Shown: positions 1 through 8,249 of the stretch, piece by piece | How positions within the stretch are numbered: position 1 is the first letter of the stretch | How the letters are laid out: every line of letters begins with the position of its first letter | From: an uncultured Sphingomonadales bacterium | GTDB lineage: Bacteria > Pseudomonadota > Alphaproteobacteria > Sphingomonadales > Sphingomonadaceae | NCBI GenBank assembly: GCA_903832325.1 | Contig: CAILBC010000022.1 | Coordinates: forward strand, 1 to 64,000 | DNA: 64,000 nt | Reading direction: 5' to 3' | Translations under genes and position numbers: made by a program | Notes under the pieces: generated by a model | Told to the model about the DNA's origin: nothing | The model's input: the letters and a program-made list of their open reading frames with translations, nothing else | The model's database searches: none

Positions 1-216
1 GCCAACCCCAAGAACCCCGGCGAACGCGTCAAAGTGACCGTGTCGATCCTCGATCAGGACTTGCGCGCCGATGCGGTGCGCGTCGCCGCCAGCCGCCAGG
101 TGCTGCAGGGCACGCTGTGGGTCGATGCCCCGGTCGAAGCGGCCACCGTGCAAAAGCTCGAAGACGTGATTCTGACCCGCGCACGCGATCTGCGTCGCAA
201 GACCATCCGGGGGTGA
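1..216 (+). CDS. C-terminal end of an unrecognised protein (partial, 5' cut by window)
   Basis: The frame is open from base 1 and ends at TGA 214-216, giving 71 residues of a C-terminus; the real start lies upstream of the window. The visible part looks like a short beta-hairpin region followed by an amphipathic helix rich in Arg/Lys, ending in a basic tail (KTIRG). I recognise no family motif. It is convergent with pyrC and separated from it by an array of hairpins. A GTG at 34 could in principle start a 60-residue ORF, but the open frame reaching the window edge makes a truncated longer gene more likely. Confidence 0.6.
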   Translation, partial: ANPKNPGERVKVTVSILDQDLRADAVRVAASRQVLQGTLWVDAPVEAATVQKLEDVILTRARDLRRKTIRG

Positions 217-222
217 TGTTTG

Positions 223-250
223 CAAAATTCGCCGAAAGAGGCGAATTTTG
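223..250. terminator. hairpin behind the first gene
   Basis: Perfect 11-bp inverted repeat (CAAAATTCGCC, loop gaaaga, GGCGAATTTTG) starting 6 bases after the stop codon at 214-216. It has no T-run, so it is a terminator-like or mRNA 3'-end stabilising hairpin rather than a textbook Rho-independent terminator. Confidence 0.55.
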
Positions 251-254
251 AAGA

Positions 255-378
255 CGGCACCGGCCCGCTCCCCGTGACGAAGAGCACGAAAACGTCCGGG
301 GGACGTTTTCGCTGAGGAGCCGGCCGCCCACGAGAGTACCCTGAATGGGCGGCCGGGGGGGGGAGCGGGCCGGTGCCG
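255..378. repeat. nested inverted repeats enclosing two hairpins
   Basis: A perfect 19-bp inverted repeat (255-273 with 360-378, G+C-rich) encloses two further perfect hairpins: 287-297/301-311 (CGAAAACGTCC, 3-base loop) and 321-330/346-355 (CGGCCGCCCA arms). Folded, this would be a three-way junction or cruciform between two convergent genes. No coding frame is supported here. It could be a mosaic of palindromic intergenic repeats. Confidence 0.7.
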
Positions 379-381
379 CCT

Positions 382-404
382 CTGTTTCAGCCAGGCTGAA
401 ACAG
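382..404. terminator. hairpin directly after pyrC stop
   Basis: Perfect 11-bp inverted repeat (CTGTTTCAGCC / GGCTGAAACAG, one-base centre) lying 6 bases past the pyrC stop on the minus strand (TGA at 411-413). No clear T-run follows on the minus strand. It probably ends or protects the pyrC transcript. Confidence 0.55.
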
Positions 405-410
405 GCCTGA

Positions 411-1463
411 TCAAAAAACAAACTTCCAGTTGAGCGTTTCGCCCGCGTGGAACGGCACGATCGGGGTGCCGTTGCAATCGATCACGTCGGGCACGGTCAC
501 CGTCTCGCGGCGCAGCGTCACCGTGTCTTCGTTCACCGGCAGGCGATAGAACGCCGGGCCGTTGAGCGAGGCAAACGCTTCGAACCGGTCCAGCGCGCCT
601 TCTTCCTCAAACACGGTGGCATAGCTTTCCAGCGCGAAGGGCGCGTTGAACAGCCCGGCGCAGCCGCAGGCGGCCTCTTTCAGATGCTGCGCGTGGGGCG
701 CGGTATCGGTGCCCAGAAACACGCGGTCAAACCCCGATGTCGCCAATTTGCGCAGCGCCAGGCGGTGATGTTCGCGCTTGGCCACGGGCAGGCAATAGGC
801 ATGCGGGCGAATCCCGCCGACCAGCATCGCATTGCGGTTGATATGCAAGTGCTGCGGGGTGATCGTTGCCGCCACATTGGGCCCGGCACCGGCCACGAAA
901 TCGGCCGCCTCGGCCGTGGTGATATGTTCGAACACCACGCGCAGATCGGGCAGATCGGCCACCAGCCGGGTCAGCGTGCGATCGATGAACACCGCCTCCC
1001 GGTCAAAGATATCGACATGCGCATCGGTCACTTCGCCATGGATCAGCAGCGGCATGCCGATTGCCGCCATGCGTTCGAGCACCGGGCGGATCTGCGCGAT
1101 ATCGGTCACCCCGTGCGCCGATCCGGTGGTGGCATGCGCGGGGTACAGCTTGGCCGCCACGAACACGCCTTCGCCAAAGCCGCGTTCGACTTCATCGGGG
1201 CAGGTCGCGTCGGTAAGGTACAGCGTCATCAGCGGGGTAAAGCGCGCCGATCCGGTCGCGGCGAGGATGCGTTCACGATAGGCGGCAACGCCGGCGCGAT
1301 CGGTCATCGGCGGGGACAAGTTGGGCATGACGATCGCACGCGCGAACTGGCGCGCGGTGTGCGGCGCCACCCCGTGCAGCAGCGCGCCATCGCGCAAATG
1401 GACGTGCCAGTCATCGGGGCGGCGGATGGTGAGTTCGGTCGGGCGAGTCATGCCCTTTCCCAT
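411..1463 (-). CDS. pyrC: dihydroorotase (PyrC type)
   Basis: Catalyses the reversible cyclisation of N-carbamoyl-aspartate to dihydroorotate in cytoplasmic pyrimidine synthesis. The N-terminus carries the metal-binding HxH in [12 protein letters not shown]; an [11 protein letters not shown] segment holds the lysine that is carboxylated in this family, and FLGTDTAPH supplies the late metal/substrate Asp. About 350 residues is the usual length of the homodimeric bacterial type. The start may be the ATG at 1463 or the ATG at 1451 ([15 protein letters not shown]), which matches relatives better; neither has a perfect ribosome binding site. It is divergent from ygfZ with only 27 bases between, so the two promoters must overlap each other or the coding regions. 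pyrE lies 18 kb away. Confidence 0.96.
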   Translation of the reverse strand: MGKGMTRPTELTIRRPDDWHVHLRDGALLHGVAPHTARQFARAIVMPNLSPPMTDRAGVAAYRERILAATGSARFTPLMTLYLTDATCPDEVERGFGEGVFVAAKLYPAHATTGSAHGVTDIAQIRPVLERMAAIGMPLLIHGEVTDAHVDIFDREAVFIDRTLTRLVADLPDLRVVFEHITTAEAADFVAGAGPNVAATITPQHLHINRNAMLVGGIRPHAYCLPVAKREHHRLALRKLATSGFDRVFLGTDTAPHAQHLKEAACGCAGLFNAPFALESYATVFEEEGALDRFEAFASLNGPAFYRLPVNEDTVTLRRETVTVPDVIDCNGTPIVPFHAGETLNWKFVF

Positions 1464-1490
1464 AGGCGCGCGACACCCTATCTGTCACCC

Positions 1491-2246
1491 ATGCCGCACG
1501 ATCATGCACCCCCCCGCCCCTGTCGCCTGTTGTCCCGTTCGGTCCTGCGCCTGGCGCCGCTGGACCCCGGCGAAGACGTTGCCGCCTTTCTGCAGGGGCT
1601 GGTGACCAATGACGTGGCCGGGCCGCTGCCGGTCTGGGCCGGGCTGCTGACCCCGCAGGGCAAGGCGCTGTTCGATTTTCTGGTGTGGCGCGATGGCGAT
1701 GCGTTGCTGATCGATTGCGAGGCCACCGCGGCCGAGGCGCTGGCGCGGCGCCTGACGCTCTATCGCCTGCGCCGGCGAATCGCGATCGCCCCCGATCCGG
1801 CGCTGGGTGTGTTCTGGAGCGCCGATGACACGGGATTGCCCCAGGGCGCCGTGCCCGATCCGCGCCTGCCCGCGCTGGGCCACCGCTGGATCGCGCCCCT
1901 TGGCAAAGCGGAAGGGCCCGGCGCCGATGCGGCCTGGCTGGCGCACCGCCTGGCGCTGGGCGTGGCCGAGGGGCAGGCCGAACTGGGCAGCGATGCCACG
2001 CTGTGGCTGGAAACCAACGCCGCCGATCTCCACGGCGTCAGCTTTGCCAAAGGCTGCTATGTCGGGCAGGAAAATACCGCGCGGATGAACTGGCGGCAAA
2101 AGGTCAACCGCCGGCTGGTGGTCGTGCCCATTGCGCAGTCACGCCCCGATCGCCAGCGCGCCGCCTATCCCGATCTGGGGCTGGCGGTGGATCATTTGCG
2201 GATTGAGGATATTACCGCGCCGCCTGCCTGGATGGTGCTGGACTAG
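1491..2246 (+). CDS. ygfZ: YgfZ/GcvT-like folate-binding protein, Fe-S cluster repair
   Basis: A 251-residue GcvT-fold protein of the YgfZ family, which uses tetrahydrofolate to help maintain certain iron-sulfur enzymes. The diagnostic motif KGCYVGQE is at residues 187-194, with the conserved cysteine at 189; upstream segments GLVTNDV and LTPQGKALFDFLVW are typical of the N-terminal domain. The ATG at 1491 is used because the homologous region (RSVLRLAPLDPGEDVAAFLQ) begins soon after. It is divergent from pyrC and convergent with the TetR gene that follows. Confidence 0.9.
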   Translation: MPHDHAPPRPCRLLSRSVLRLAPLDPGEDVAAFLQGLVTNDVAGPLPVWAGLLTPQGKALFDFLVWRDGDALLIDCEATAAEALARRLTLYRLRRRIAIAPDPALGVFWSADDTGLPQGAVPDPRLPALGHRWIAPLGKAEGPGADAAWLAHRLALGVAEGQAELGSDATLWLETNAADLHGVSFAKGCYVGQENTARMNWRQKVNRRLVVVPIAQSRPDRQRAAYPDLGLAVDHLRIEDITAPPAWMVLD

Positions 2247-2270
2247 GGTGCGCTTTCCTTTGGCCCGCGC

Positions 2271-2309
2271 CTTCCCCTAACCTGCGTCTTCCCCTAGCCT
2301 GCATCTTCC
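2271..2309. repeat. 17-bp tandem repeat over the TetR stop codon
   Basis: Two 17-bp copies (2271-2287 and 2288-2304, two differences) plus 5 bases of a third. Read on the minus strand it repeats the last codons and stop of the TetR gene (Glu-Asp-Ala-Gly-stop), so the gene end has been duplicated downstream of itself without altering the protein. Confidence 0.75.
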
Positions 2310-2866
2310 ATCGCTTCGCGCAGCATGGCTTCGGCACGGTCGCGGGCGGCGGTACGCGGCAGTTCCAGCGCGCGGCTCAGCGGGCCACCAAGCAGGGCAT
2401 CGCCCAGCGCCATCAGCGTCAGCGCCAAAGTCGTGTCACGGCGCGTTTCGCCGCCGAATTCGTCAAGCTCGATCACCAGATCGTGGATCGTTTCGACAAT
2501 CGGATCGAGCGCATTGCGGTTGCCGGTCAGCAGCATCCACGATGCCAGCGCGCCGGCGCCTTCGCGATCGAACGCATCGAAAGTCAGATCGACCACATCG
2601 CGTGGCGATCCCACCCCGGACCGGTTGGCCAGCACCACATCGCGGATCTTCGCGCAGATCATGCCGGTCAGATAGCGCGCCAGATCGGCCTGCAATTCGG
2701 CGGCAGAGCCGAAATGGTGCAGCAGATTGGCATGGGTGCGCCCGATCATCGCCGCCACGGCCTTCAGCGTAACCGCCTGCGGGCCAGCCTCGATCAGCAG
2801 CGCGCGCGCCGCCTCGAGCGCGGCATCGCGGCTTTCTTCCGGGCTCAGTCGCTTGCGTGTTGCCAT
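2294..2866 (-). CDS. TetR/AcrR family transcriptional regulator
   Basis: A 190-residue one-domain repressor type. Residues about 10-55 form the DNA-binding helix-turn-helix (SRDAALEAARALLIEAG, then AVTLKAVAAMIGRTHANLLHHFGS), ending in the xxHFGS segment typical of TetR proteins; the rest is the helical ligand-binding domain, too variable to name a ligand. The ATG at 2866 is chosen because an ACGGAG ribosome binding site stands just ahead and homology begins there; the frame stays open upstream to 2923 without homology. The acetyltransferase gene lies upstream on the same strand. The regulated target is unknown; autoregulation is possible (see the palindrome at 2903-2931). Confidence 0.88.
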   Translation of the reverse strand: MATRKRLSPEESRDAALEAARALLIEAGPQAVTLKAVAAMIGRTHANLLHHFGSAAELQADLARYLTGMICAKIRDVVLANRSGVGSPRDVVDLTFDAFDREGAGALASWMLLTGNRNALDPIVETIHDLVIELDEFGGETRRDTTLALTLMALGDALLGGPLSRALELPRTAARDRAEAMLREAMEDAG

Positions 2867-2902
2867 TGGCTCCGTGAATTTCAATCCACCGCGGCCTTGC
2901 GC

Positions 2903-2931
2903 CCGGGGCCGGTGGCACACCAAGGCCCCGG
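2903..2931. promoter_or_regulatory. candidate TetR operator palindrome
   Basis: Inverted repeat CCGGGGCC - 13 bases - GGCCCCGG, about 37 to 65 bases upstream of the TetR start. Position and symmetry fit an autoregulatory operator, but it could equally be a transcript-end hairpin of the acetyltransferase gene at 2981. No direct evidence separates the two. Confidence 0.3.
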
Positions 2932-2980
2932 CCCTTTTCCCTAGGCCGCGCCGGATGAAATGGCAAGAATCCGCCGCCGA

Positions 2981-3487
2981 TCAGGCCGCGCGGCGCATCT
3001 CCGCCGGATCAACCGGGCCGCTGGCCGGCGGGCACAGCGCGAGCGCATGCACCGGAACCGGCTCTGCCACGCCAAGATCGGGATTGTGGCGCGGGCGCTG
3101 GTGCCCGGTGGGCGCAAACCCCAGCCGCGCGAGCAGGCGCGCGCCGGCCGGGTTGCCGGCAAAGGGGCAGGCGACAATGCGGCAATGGCCCAGCGCGCGC
3201 GCAACGATCAGCACGGCGGCCGCAGCCTCGGTACCCAGCCCGCGGTTGCGCCAGGCATGGGCAATGCGGACGGTCAGTTCGGTTTCGCCATCCTGTTCGA
3301 TCAGCGCGGCCACCCCGATCAGCGCCGCACCGCCATGCTGCACATCGGGCAAAGTCACCGCAAAACGCGGGTGACGCGGCGCAACGCGCGCCATCCCGTC
3401 CAGTCCGTCATGTGCCGGAAATTCCAGTTCGGCCAGATCCTCCGGCCAGATCGGCCGCAGAAACAGCCGTTCGCTGCGAATGAACAC
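2981..3487 (-). CDS. GNAT family N-acetyltransferase (RimJ/RimL-like)
   Basis: 168 residues with the layout of ribosomal-protein-type GNAT enzymes: N-terminal RSERLFLRPIWPEDLAEL, a central beta-strand pair, and the acetyl-CoA pyrophosphate-binding loop in AWRNRGLGTEAAAAVL (R/Q-x-x-G-x-G/A type), followed by NPAGARLLARLGFAPTG, the usual late motif. The acceptor substrate cannot be told from the sequence. The gene stands alone on the minus strand between tetR and the ribosomal operon. Confidence 0.85.
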   Translation of the reverse strand: MFIRSERLFLRPIWPEDLAELEFPAHDGLDGMARVAPRHPRFAVTLPDVQHGGAALIGVAALIEQDGETELTVRIAHAWRNRGLGTEAAAAVLIVARALGHCRIVACPFAGNPAGARLLARLGFAPTGHQRPRHNPDLGVAEPVPVHALALCPPASGPVDPAEMRRAA

Positions 3488-3674
3488 GCGTGTTCTCCTT
3501 CATCCGCCCCGCCATCCGAAACCGGGCTGGCCGCGCCACCGGGGATACCCCCGGACGTGCTGCGCGACTAGCCGTGCCGGATGACAAGGCTATGTCTAAA
3601 TCCATGAATTGCATCCGGTTTGCGGCAAACAGCGCGGTAAAACGGATGCATTGGACGATGGACAAGGGAGACGC

Positions 3675-3705
3675 AAAAAAAGGGAGACGGGCGGGGCCCT
3701 CTCCC
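3675..3705 (-). terminator. Rho-independent terminator of rplU-rpmA
   Basis: Read on the minus strand: GGGAGA, an inner GGGC/GCCC extension with a bulge, TCTCCC, then a run of seven T (the A-run at 3675-3681). It lies about 75 bases after the rpmA stop and is a textbook intrinsic terminator. The rest of the 3488-3777 interval shows no supportable gene. Confidence 0.8.
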
Positions 3706-3777
3706 TTGATCAGCCGGACCGCTTGCGCGTTTCCAGCAGGGCCATCCCGACGGGATGGCCCATGCAATACCATCCGA

Positions 3778-4047
3778 TTATTCGGCAGCTTCCGCCATGG
3801 CGTCGACCGACACATATTTGCGGCCGAGTTTGCCCGAATGGAAACGTACGCGGCCATTGGCCAGGGCGAACAGCGTGTGATCGCGGCCCAGACCGACATT
3901 GGCGCCCGGATAGACGCGCGTGCCGCGCTGGCGAATGATGATGTTGCCGCCGATCACGTCCTGACCGCCGAACTTTTTGACGCCAAGGCGCTTGGCCTGC
4001 GAATCGCGACCGTTACGCGACGAGCCGCCTGCTTTCTTGTGTGCCAT
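3778..4047 (-). CDS. rpmA: 50S ribosomal protein L27
   Basis: An 89-residue L27, starting [20 protein letters not shown], the universally conserved N-terminus that reaches the peptidyl-transferase centre of the ribosome; then [17 protein letters not shown] and the [11 protein letters not shown] segment. Length is standard. It has no N-terminal extension needing cleavage of the Firmicutes type. It lies 27 bases downstream of rplU in the usual rplU-rpmA pair and ends before the strong terminator at 3675-3705. Usual downstream genes such as obgE are not next to it here. Confidence 0.98.
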   Translation of the reverse strand: MAHKKAGGSSRNGRDSQAKRLGVKKFGGQDVIGGNIIIRQRGTRVYPGANVGLGRDHTLFALANGRVRFHSGKLGRKYVSVDAMAEAAE

Positions 4048-4074
4048 GGTGGAATGCTCCTCGAAACGTTCGAA

Positions 4075-4371
4075 TCAGGCGACGGACAGGATGCGCAGCA
4101 GCGTCATCTGCTGGCGGTGCCCGTTCTTGCGACGATAGTTGTGGCGGCGGCGCTTTTTGAACACCACGACCTTTTCCGATTTCGCCTGCGCGATGATTTC
4201 GGCCGAAACCGTCACTTTGGCCGCATCGGCCAGAGCGCCGTCTTCGCCGGCCAGCAGGACATCGCCCAGCGTGATCGTTTCACCGGCTTCACCTGCCAGC
4301 TTTTCGACGGCGATCTTGTCTCCGGCGGCGACCCGATACTGCTTGCCGCCCGTGCGCACAATTGCGAACAT
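4075..4371 (-). CDS. rplU: 50S ribosomal protein L21
   Basis: A 98-residue L21, beginning [19 protein letters not shown] and carrying the conserved late segment [17 protein letters not shown] that binds 23S rRNA. First gene of the rplU-rpmA operon. A promoter with a perfect -35 lies about 140-165 bases upstream, leaving a leader of roughly 130 bases, long enough to hold control elements, though I cannot define one. Confidence 0.97.
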   Translation of the reverse strand: MFAIVRTGGKQYRVAAGDKIAVEKLAGEAGETITLGDVLLAGEDGALADAAKVTVSAEIIAQAKSEKVVVFKKRRRHNYRRKNGHRQQMTLLRILSVA

Positions 4372-4506
4372 GGTTTATGCTATCCGTTTCAAATGCCTGA
4401 CCCACCCAGGCAGTGATTTTCCACCGGCCAAAGCCTGCAGCGAATCACGAAAGCCACGAATTGGGCGAAACCCCGCGACATTGCGGTGTCCCTGAAAAGA
4501 GGGGCG

Positions 4507-4535
4507 CCGATAATCGAATGCGGCGGTCGTGTCAA
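4507..4535 (-). promoter_or_regulatory. candidate sigma-70 promoter of rplU-rpmA
   Basis: On the minus strand a perfect -35 TTGACA (4535-4530) is followed by a 17-base spacer and TATCGG (4512-4507) as -10. The -10 is only half consensus, but spacing is ideal and the site faces rplU with no other gene between. Confidence 0.5.
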
Positions 4536-4649
4536 CAATGCCGCGCGGTTTCGACATGCGGGGGGCGAAGATTCCTGCCGGCGCCTCGCCTGCCCTAACG
4601 CCTGAATCGAGGCACTGGAAGCCCGCGCGCAGCATGCTATGGCACGGCC

Positions 4650-5285
4650 ATGCCCATGCTGTCATCCCGCACCCGGACCTCGATCACTGGCGCGATCACT
4701 GGCGCGATCCCTGGCGCGATCTTTGCCCCACGCATCGCCCCGTTGCGCGCGGGGCGGGTCTGGCCGCTGGCCGCGCTGCTGCTGCTCGGCGGCTGTGAGG
4801 CCGGAAGCGGCACGTTTCCGTCGCTCGCGCTGCGCCCGGCCGAACGCGCCTTTGCACCTGGCGGCGATGCGGCGGCGGCGCCAACCGGGGGCGCGGCGGC
4901 CATCGGACAGCCCGACCACCGGATGCAGAAACAGATCACGGCGCTGCACGATCAGGCGGTTCACGCCGACGGCGCCTTTGCCTTGCGCGCGACAGAGGCC
5001 GATCATCTGGCCCATGCCGCGCACGGCACCGATGTGGGCAGCGAGGCCTGGGCGGCGGCAACCACCGCGATGGCCTCGCTCGATTCGGCGCGCAGCGATA
5101 CCGCAGTGTTTCTGGGCGATCTCGATGCGATGCGCGTGCACATGGCGGTAACTGCCGCGCAAAGCGGCACGCCCGACGATGCCGCGACGTATCGCGAACT
5201 GGTCCATGCCGATGATGCCGTGGCCGCGCTGGTCGCGGCGCAGGATGCGCGGATTGCCGCACTGCGCCAGGAAATCGAAAACTAG
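4650..5285 (+). CDS. predicted lipoprotein of unknown function
   Basis: 211 residues. A hydrophobic stretch WPLAALLLLGG ends in a lipobox with Cys49, predicting a membrane-anchored periplasmic lipoprotein. The mature part is Ala-rich and mostly helical (long Ala/Asp/Glu/Gln helices with repeated AHA, DAA words), with no enzyme motif I recognise. The n-region before the hydrophobic core is unusually long and encodes ITGA-ITGA-IPGA from a 12-bp tandem repeat at 4681-4727, so the true start may lie further downstream or the leader has been expanded. The ATG at 4650 is the first in frame; no strong ribosome binding site marks it. It is convergent with moaE, whose stop is only 4 bases away. Confidence 0.7.
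   Translation: MPMLSSRTRTSITGAITGAIPGAIFAPRIAPLRAGRVWPLAALLLLGGCEAGSGTFPSLALRPAERAFAPGGDAAAAPTGGAAAIGQPDHRMQKQITALHDQAVHADGAFALRATEADHLAHAAHGTDVGSEAWAAATTAMASLDSARSDTAVFLGDLDAMRVHMAVTAAQSGTPDDAATYRELVHADDAVAALVAAQDARIAALRQEIEN
4681..4727 (+). repeat. 12-bp tandem repeat in a lipoprotein leader
   Basis: CGATCACTGGCG occurs twice exactly (4681-4692, 4693-4704), then once with one change (4705-4716), then as a degenerate fragment. The unit is a multiple of three and stays in frame, so copy number can change without frameshift. Confidence 0.85.
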
Positions 5286-5289
5286 GGTT

Positions 5290-5736
5290 TCAACCCCAGC
5301 GCGCGCGGTCGCCATGGTCTTCGTCGCGCGGTTCGATCCAGCGCCAGCCCGCGGCGGTGCGTTCGCGCTTCCACAGCCACGAATCACCCTTCAGGTGGTC
5401 CATCACGAAATCGGTTGCGGCAAAGGCAACGCGGCGGTGGCGCGATGCCGCAGCCACCAGCACGATCGGTGCATCGGGCCCCATTTCCCCCACGCGGTGG
5501 AGCAGCAGCAGGCCATCGAGCGGCCAGCGCCGCGCCGCCGTATCGGCCAGCGCGCGAAACCCGGGCAGCGTCATCGGCGCATAGTGCCGGATTTCCAGCG
5601 CCAGCACCCCGGCATCGCCGCGCACTTTACCCAGAAAGCTGACAATCCCGCCGGCCGCCGGCACCGCGGCGGTAAACCGCGCCAGTTCCGCCGCCGGATC
5701 AAACGGCCCATCGGCCAGGCGCACATCGATCACCAC
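5290..5736 (-). CDS. moaE: molybdopterin synthase large (catalytic) subunit
   Basis: 148 residues. MoaE pairs with thiocarboxylated MoaD to convert cyclic pyranopterin monophosphate into molybdopterin. Recognisable features are GGIVSFLGKVRG near residue 30, LEIRHYAPMT, the HRVGEMGPDAPIVLVAAASRHR segment of the active site, and the late K-G-D-S-W-L-W-K-R-E motif. Last gene of the folB-folM-moaA-moaD-moaE operon, two bases after moaD. Probably supplies cofactor to molybdenum enzymes such as the hydroxylase at 41.6-44.4 kb. Confidence 0.95.
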   Translation of the reverse strand: MVIDVRLADGPFDPAAELARFTAAVPAAGGIVSFLGKVRGDAGVLALEIRHYAPMTLPGFRALADTAARRWPLDGLLLLHRVGEMGPDAPIVLVAAASRHRRVAFAATDFVMDHLKGDSWLWKRERTAAGWRWIEPRDEDHGDRARWG

Positions 5737-5738
5737 GT

Positions 5739-5975
5739 TCAGCCGCCGCTGACCGGGGGCAGAAACGCCAGTTCGTCGCCGGCGCCAAGCGCGATGCCGC
5801 CGCTTTCGGCCAGGATCTGCCCGTTCAGCGCCAGCCGCACCCGGTCATCGAGCAAAGCCACCGCCAGATCGCGCGGCAAGGCGGCCAGAACCTGATCGAG
5901 CGGCCCGGGCGTCACGGCCATTTCGGCCGTGCCCGCCAGATCTTCCAGCCGCCCCAGAAACACCAGCCGCGCCAT
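5739..5975 (-). CDS. moaD: molybdopterin synthase small (sulfur carrier) subunit
   Basis: 78 residues with a ubiquitin-like fold and the essential C-terminal Gly-Gly (PPVSGG), which is adenylated and thiocarboxylated to deliver sulfur to MoaE. Internal markers: VRLALNGQIL and the final GDELAFLPP before the GG tail, typical of MoaD. Sits between moaA (15-base gap) and moaE (2-base gap). Confidence 0.95.
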   Translation of the reverse strand: MARLVFLGRLEDLAGTAEMAVTPGPLDQVLAALPRDLAVALLDDRVRLALNGQILAESGGIALGAGDELAFLPPVSGG

Positions 5976-5990
5976 GCCCGTCTCCTGCGA

Positions 5991-7016
5991 TCAGCCGCCG
6001 GTAACCGACATGTGCCGCGCCAGCCTGGGCACGCCACCCGGGCCGGAAATCGCGAAATCGTGGCGTTCCTGCTTTTCGCCCATGGCGCGGGCAAAAGCGG
6101 CGTTGAGCGCCTCCTCCTGGTCGGGGCTGCGCAGCGCGGCGCGCAGATCGACCTGGCCTTCGCCGCCCAGGCACATGAACAGTTGCCCGGTTGCCGTCAT
6201 CCGCACGCGGTTGCACCCGGCGCAGAAATTGCCGGTCAGCGGCGTGATGAAGCCCAGTCGCCCGCCGGTTTCCACCACATCGACATAGCGCGCCGGGCCA
6301 CCGCTGCGCGCCGCATTGGGCACCAGCGTCCAACGCTGTTCGAGCGTGCGGCGCACGCCATCGAGCGGCAGGTAATGATCGAAACGATCCCCCTCCACAT
6401 CGCCCAGCGGCATGACCTCGATCAGCGTCAGTTCGTGCCCTTCGCCATGGGCCCAGGCCACCAGATCGGCAATTTCGTCTTCGTTGATGCCTTTGAGCGC
6501 AACGGTGTTGATTTTCACTTTCAGCCCGGCATCGCGCGCGGCGGCAATGCCCTGCAGCACATCGGCGAGCATGTCGCGCCGCGCCAGTGCGGCAAACCGC
6601 GCGGCATCGCGCGTGTCGAGCGACACATTGATCCGCCGCACCCCGGCCTGCGCCAGGTCTTCGGCAAATTGCGCCAGCCGCGTGCCGTTGGTGGTGAGCG
6701 TCAGTTCGTCAAGATCGGTGCCGACATGGCGGCCCAGCGCCCGCACCAGATCGATCATGTCGCGCCGCACCAGCGGTTCGCCCCCGGTCAGGCGGATTTT
6801 GCGCACCCCGCGCGCCATGAACGCGCGTGAGGCAAGATAGAGCTCCTCCAGCGTCAGCACTTCGGCGCGGGGCAGGAATTGCATGCGTTCGGGCATGCAA
6901 TACGTGCAGCGCAGATCGCAGCGATCGGTGACCGACAGGCGCAGATAGGTGATCGACCGGGCAAACCGGTCAATCAGCGGCGCAGCGCCGGGGGTAAGGT
7001 CAACCGGTTCGATCAT
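5991..7016 (-). CDS. moaA: GTP 3',8-cyclase, radical SAM
   Basis: 341 residues. Uses S-adenosylmethionine to start molybdenum cofactor synthesis by cyclising GTP. The radical-SAM cluster cysteines are C33, C37 and C40 (CDLRCTYC); the second 4Fe-4S cluster of MoaA is at C265, C268 and C282 (FCAGCNRVR ... LFMC). [14 protein letters not shown] holds the SAM-contact GGEP, and the protein ends in the Gly-Gly tail needed by MoaA. The start overlaps the folM stop by four bases (ATGA at 7013-7016), so translation is coupled. Confidence 0.97.
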   Translation of the reverse strand: MIEPVDLTPGAAPLIDRFARSITYLRLSVTDRCDLRCTYCMPERMQFLPRAEVLTLEELYLASRAFMARGVRKIRLTGGEPLVRRDMIDLVRALGRHVGTDLDELTLTTNGTRLAQFAEDLAQAGVRRINVSLDTRDAARFAALARRDMLADVLQGIAAARDAGLKVKINTVALKGINEDEIADLVAWAHGEGHELTLIEVMPLGDVEGDRFDHYLPLDGVRRTLEQRWTLVPNAARSGGPARYVDVVETGGRLGFITPLTGNFCAGCNRVRMTATGQLFMCLGGEGQVDLRAALRSPDQEEALNAAFARAMGEKQERHDFAISGPGGVPRLARHMSVTGG

Positions 7017-7795
7017 CGGGCCAGATATACAAAATCTCGAGGATACGATTCAAGATGCGCGCCGCCATCGACAAACAGCGTCTCGCCAGTGGTCGCACGC
7101 GCCTGCGCCAGGTGCAACACCGCATCGGCAATATCTTTGGGGCACGACAGCCGGTGAAGCGGCATCAGGTCTGCCAGCCGGTCCCACTGATCATCGGTAT
7201 AATCATCGGTCGGCAAAGTCAGCCCCGGCGCCACGGCATTGACCCGCACCGCCGGTGCCAGCGCGCGCGCCATCGTCCGCACCGAGGCGTGGAGCGCCTG
7301 CTTTGACAGTGTATAGCTGATCTGGTCGGGCACCGGATTGCGGATGCGCTGGTCCAGGATCTGCACCACTGCGCCTTCGCCACCCGTTTGCGCGAGCGCG
7401 GCGGCAAAGCCGCGCGTGAGCAGCAGCGGGGCAAAGCAGTTTACGCGAAAATGCCGGTCGAGCCCGGCCGCATCATAAGTCAGCGCCGCATCATCCTGAA
7501 AGACAGAGGCGCAATTGACCAGCAGCACCGGCGCGCGGCCCGCCGCACCGATCACATCGGCCAGCAGCCGCCCGGCCGCATCGAGATCGGCCAGATCGAC
7601 TGCCAGGCCGTGCACCGCTGCCCCGGCCGCGGCCAGTTCGGCGGCAAAGGCGGCGTCGAAACTGCGCGGATGATGCGCATGGAGCGCCAGATCATACCCG
7701 GCCTGTGCCAGGCGCAGCGCAATTGCCGCGCCGATGCGGCGCCATCCGCCGGTCACCAGCGCCAGCGGACGGGTGCAGGCGCCGGATTCGCTCAT
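7013..7795 (-). CDS. folM: short-chain dehydrogenase, dihydromonapterin/pteridine reductase type
   Basis: 260 residues, classical SDR: NAD(P)-binding TGGWRRIG at 15-22, NCAS at 94-97, catalytic YTLSK with Tyr161 and Lys165. The Arg-Arg in the glycine motif (TGGxRRIG) is typical of pteridine reductases and FolM, which reduce dihydrobiopterin/dihydromonapterin and dihydrofolate with NADPH. Location strengthens this: its stop overlaps moaA and its start overlaps folB by four bases each. Function by context and motif, not proven; another SDR substrate remains possible. Confidence 0.82.
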   Translation of the reverse strand: MSESGACTRPLALVTGGWRRIGAAIALRLAQAGYDLALHAHHPRSFDAAFAAELAAAGAAVHGLAVDLADLDAAGRLLADVIGAAGRAPVLLVNCASVFQDDAALTYDAAGLDRHFRVNCFAPLLLTRGFAAALAQTGGEGAVVQILDQRIRNPVPDQISYTLSKQALHASVRTMARALAPAVRVNAVAPGLTLPTDDYTDDQWDRLADLMPLHRLSCPKDIADAVLHLAQARATTGETLFVDGGAHLESYPRDFVYLAR

Positions 7796-8238
7796 CCCCG
7801 GCGGTGCCGGGTCAGCGTCATGCCGATGTCTTCACCGGCCTCGCTGATCGCTAGCTTGACGATCTTGACCGTGACCCACTGCACCCGCGGGTCCTGCAGA
7901 AACAGCGTTTCGGCAATATGATCGCCAATCGATTCGATCAGTGTAAAATGGATCCCCGGCGGCAGGCCGCGCGTGGCGGCGAATTTAAGGTCCATGTAGT
8001 TCTTGCTGGCCGACAGCGCGGTATCGGGCGCGTAATGCGCATCGGGCACAAGCGCCACGCTGATCGAAATGCGCAAGGGTTGCGGCCGGCCGGTCTCTTC
8101 CGAGTAGACCCCGGTCAGAACGTCGGTTTCGATATTGGCGACTTCAAGGATCAGACTGTCTGGCACGGCGCGGGCCTGTGACACCGGGTGGCCGGTTTGT
8201 CCAGCGTCCTGGCTGCGCAGCATTGCGATCTCGGCCAT
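7792..8238 (-). CDS. folB: dihydroneopterin aldolase
   Basis: 148 residues. FolB splits 7,8-dihydroneopterin to 6-hydroxymethyl-dihydropterin and glycolaldehyde in folate synthesis; the family also includes the 7,8-dihydroneopterin triphosphate epimerase FolX. The domain begins around VANIETDVLTGVYSEE, with conserved NYMDLKFAA and FTLIESIGDHIAETLF, where the Glu-Ser lies in the active site. Two adjacent ATGs (8241, 8238) follow AAGGAAG; the second has better spacing, so 8238 is used. Twelve bases after the methyltransferase stop; overlaps folM by four bases. Confidence 0.9.
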   Translation of the reverse strand: MAEIAMLRSQDAGQTGHPVSQARAVPDSLILEVANIETDVLTGVYSEETGRPQPLRISISVALVPDAHYAPDTALSASKNYMDLKFAATRGLPPGIHFTLIESIGDHIAETLFLQDPRVQWVTVKIVKLAISEAGEDIGMTLTRHRRG

Positions 8239-8249
8239 CATAACTTCCT

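Noticed and set aside
223..404. A CRISPR array or structured RNA gene in the hairpin-rich interval
   Set aside because: The arms differ from hairpin to hairpin, there are no equal-length direct repeats and spacers, and no known RNA fold fits.
447..1490. Long open frame on the plus strand over the pyrC gene
   Set aside because: It is antisense to pyrC, has no recognisable domain and is rich in Arg/His/Gln as expected from the reverse reading of a GC-rich gene; only the part from 1491 (ygfZ) is real.
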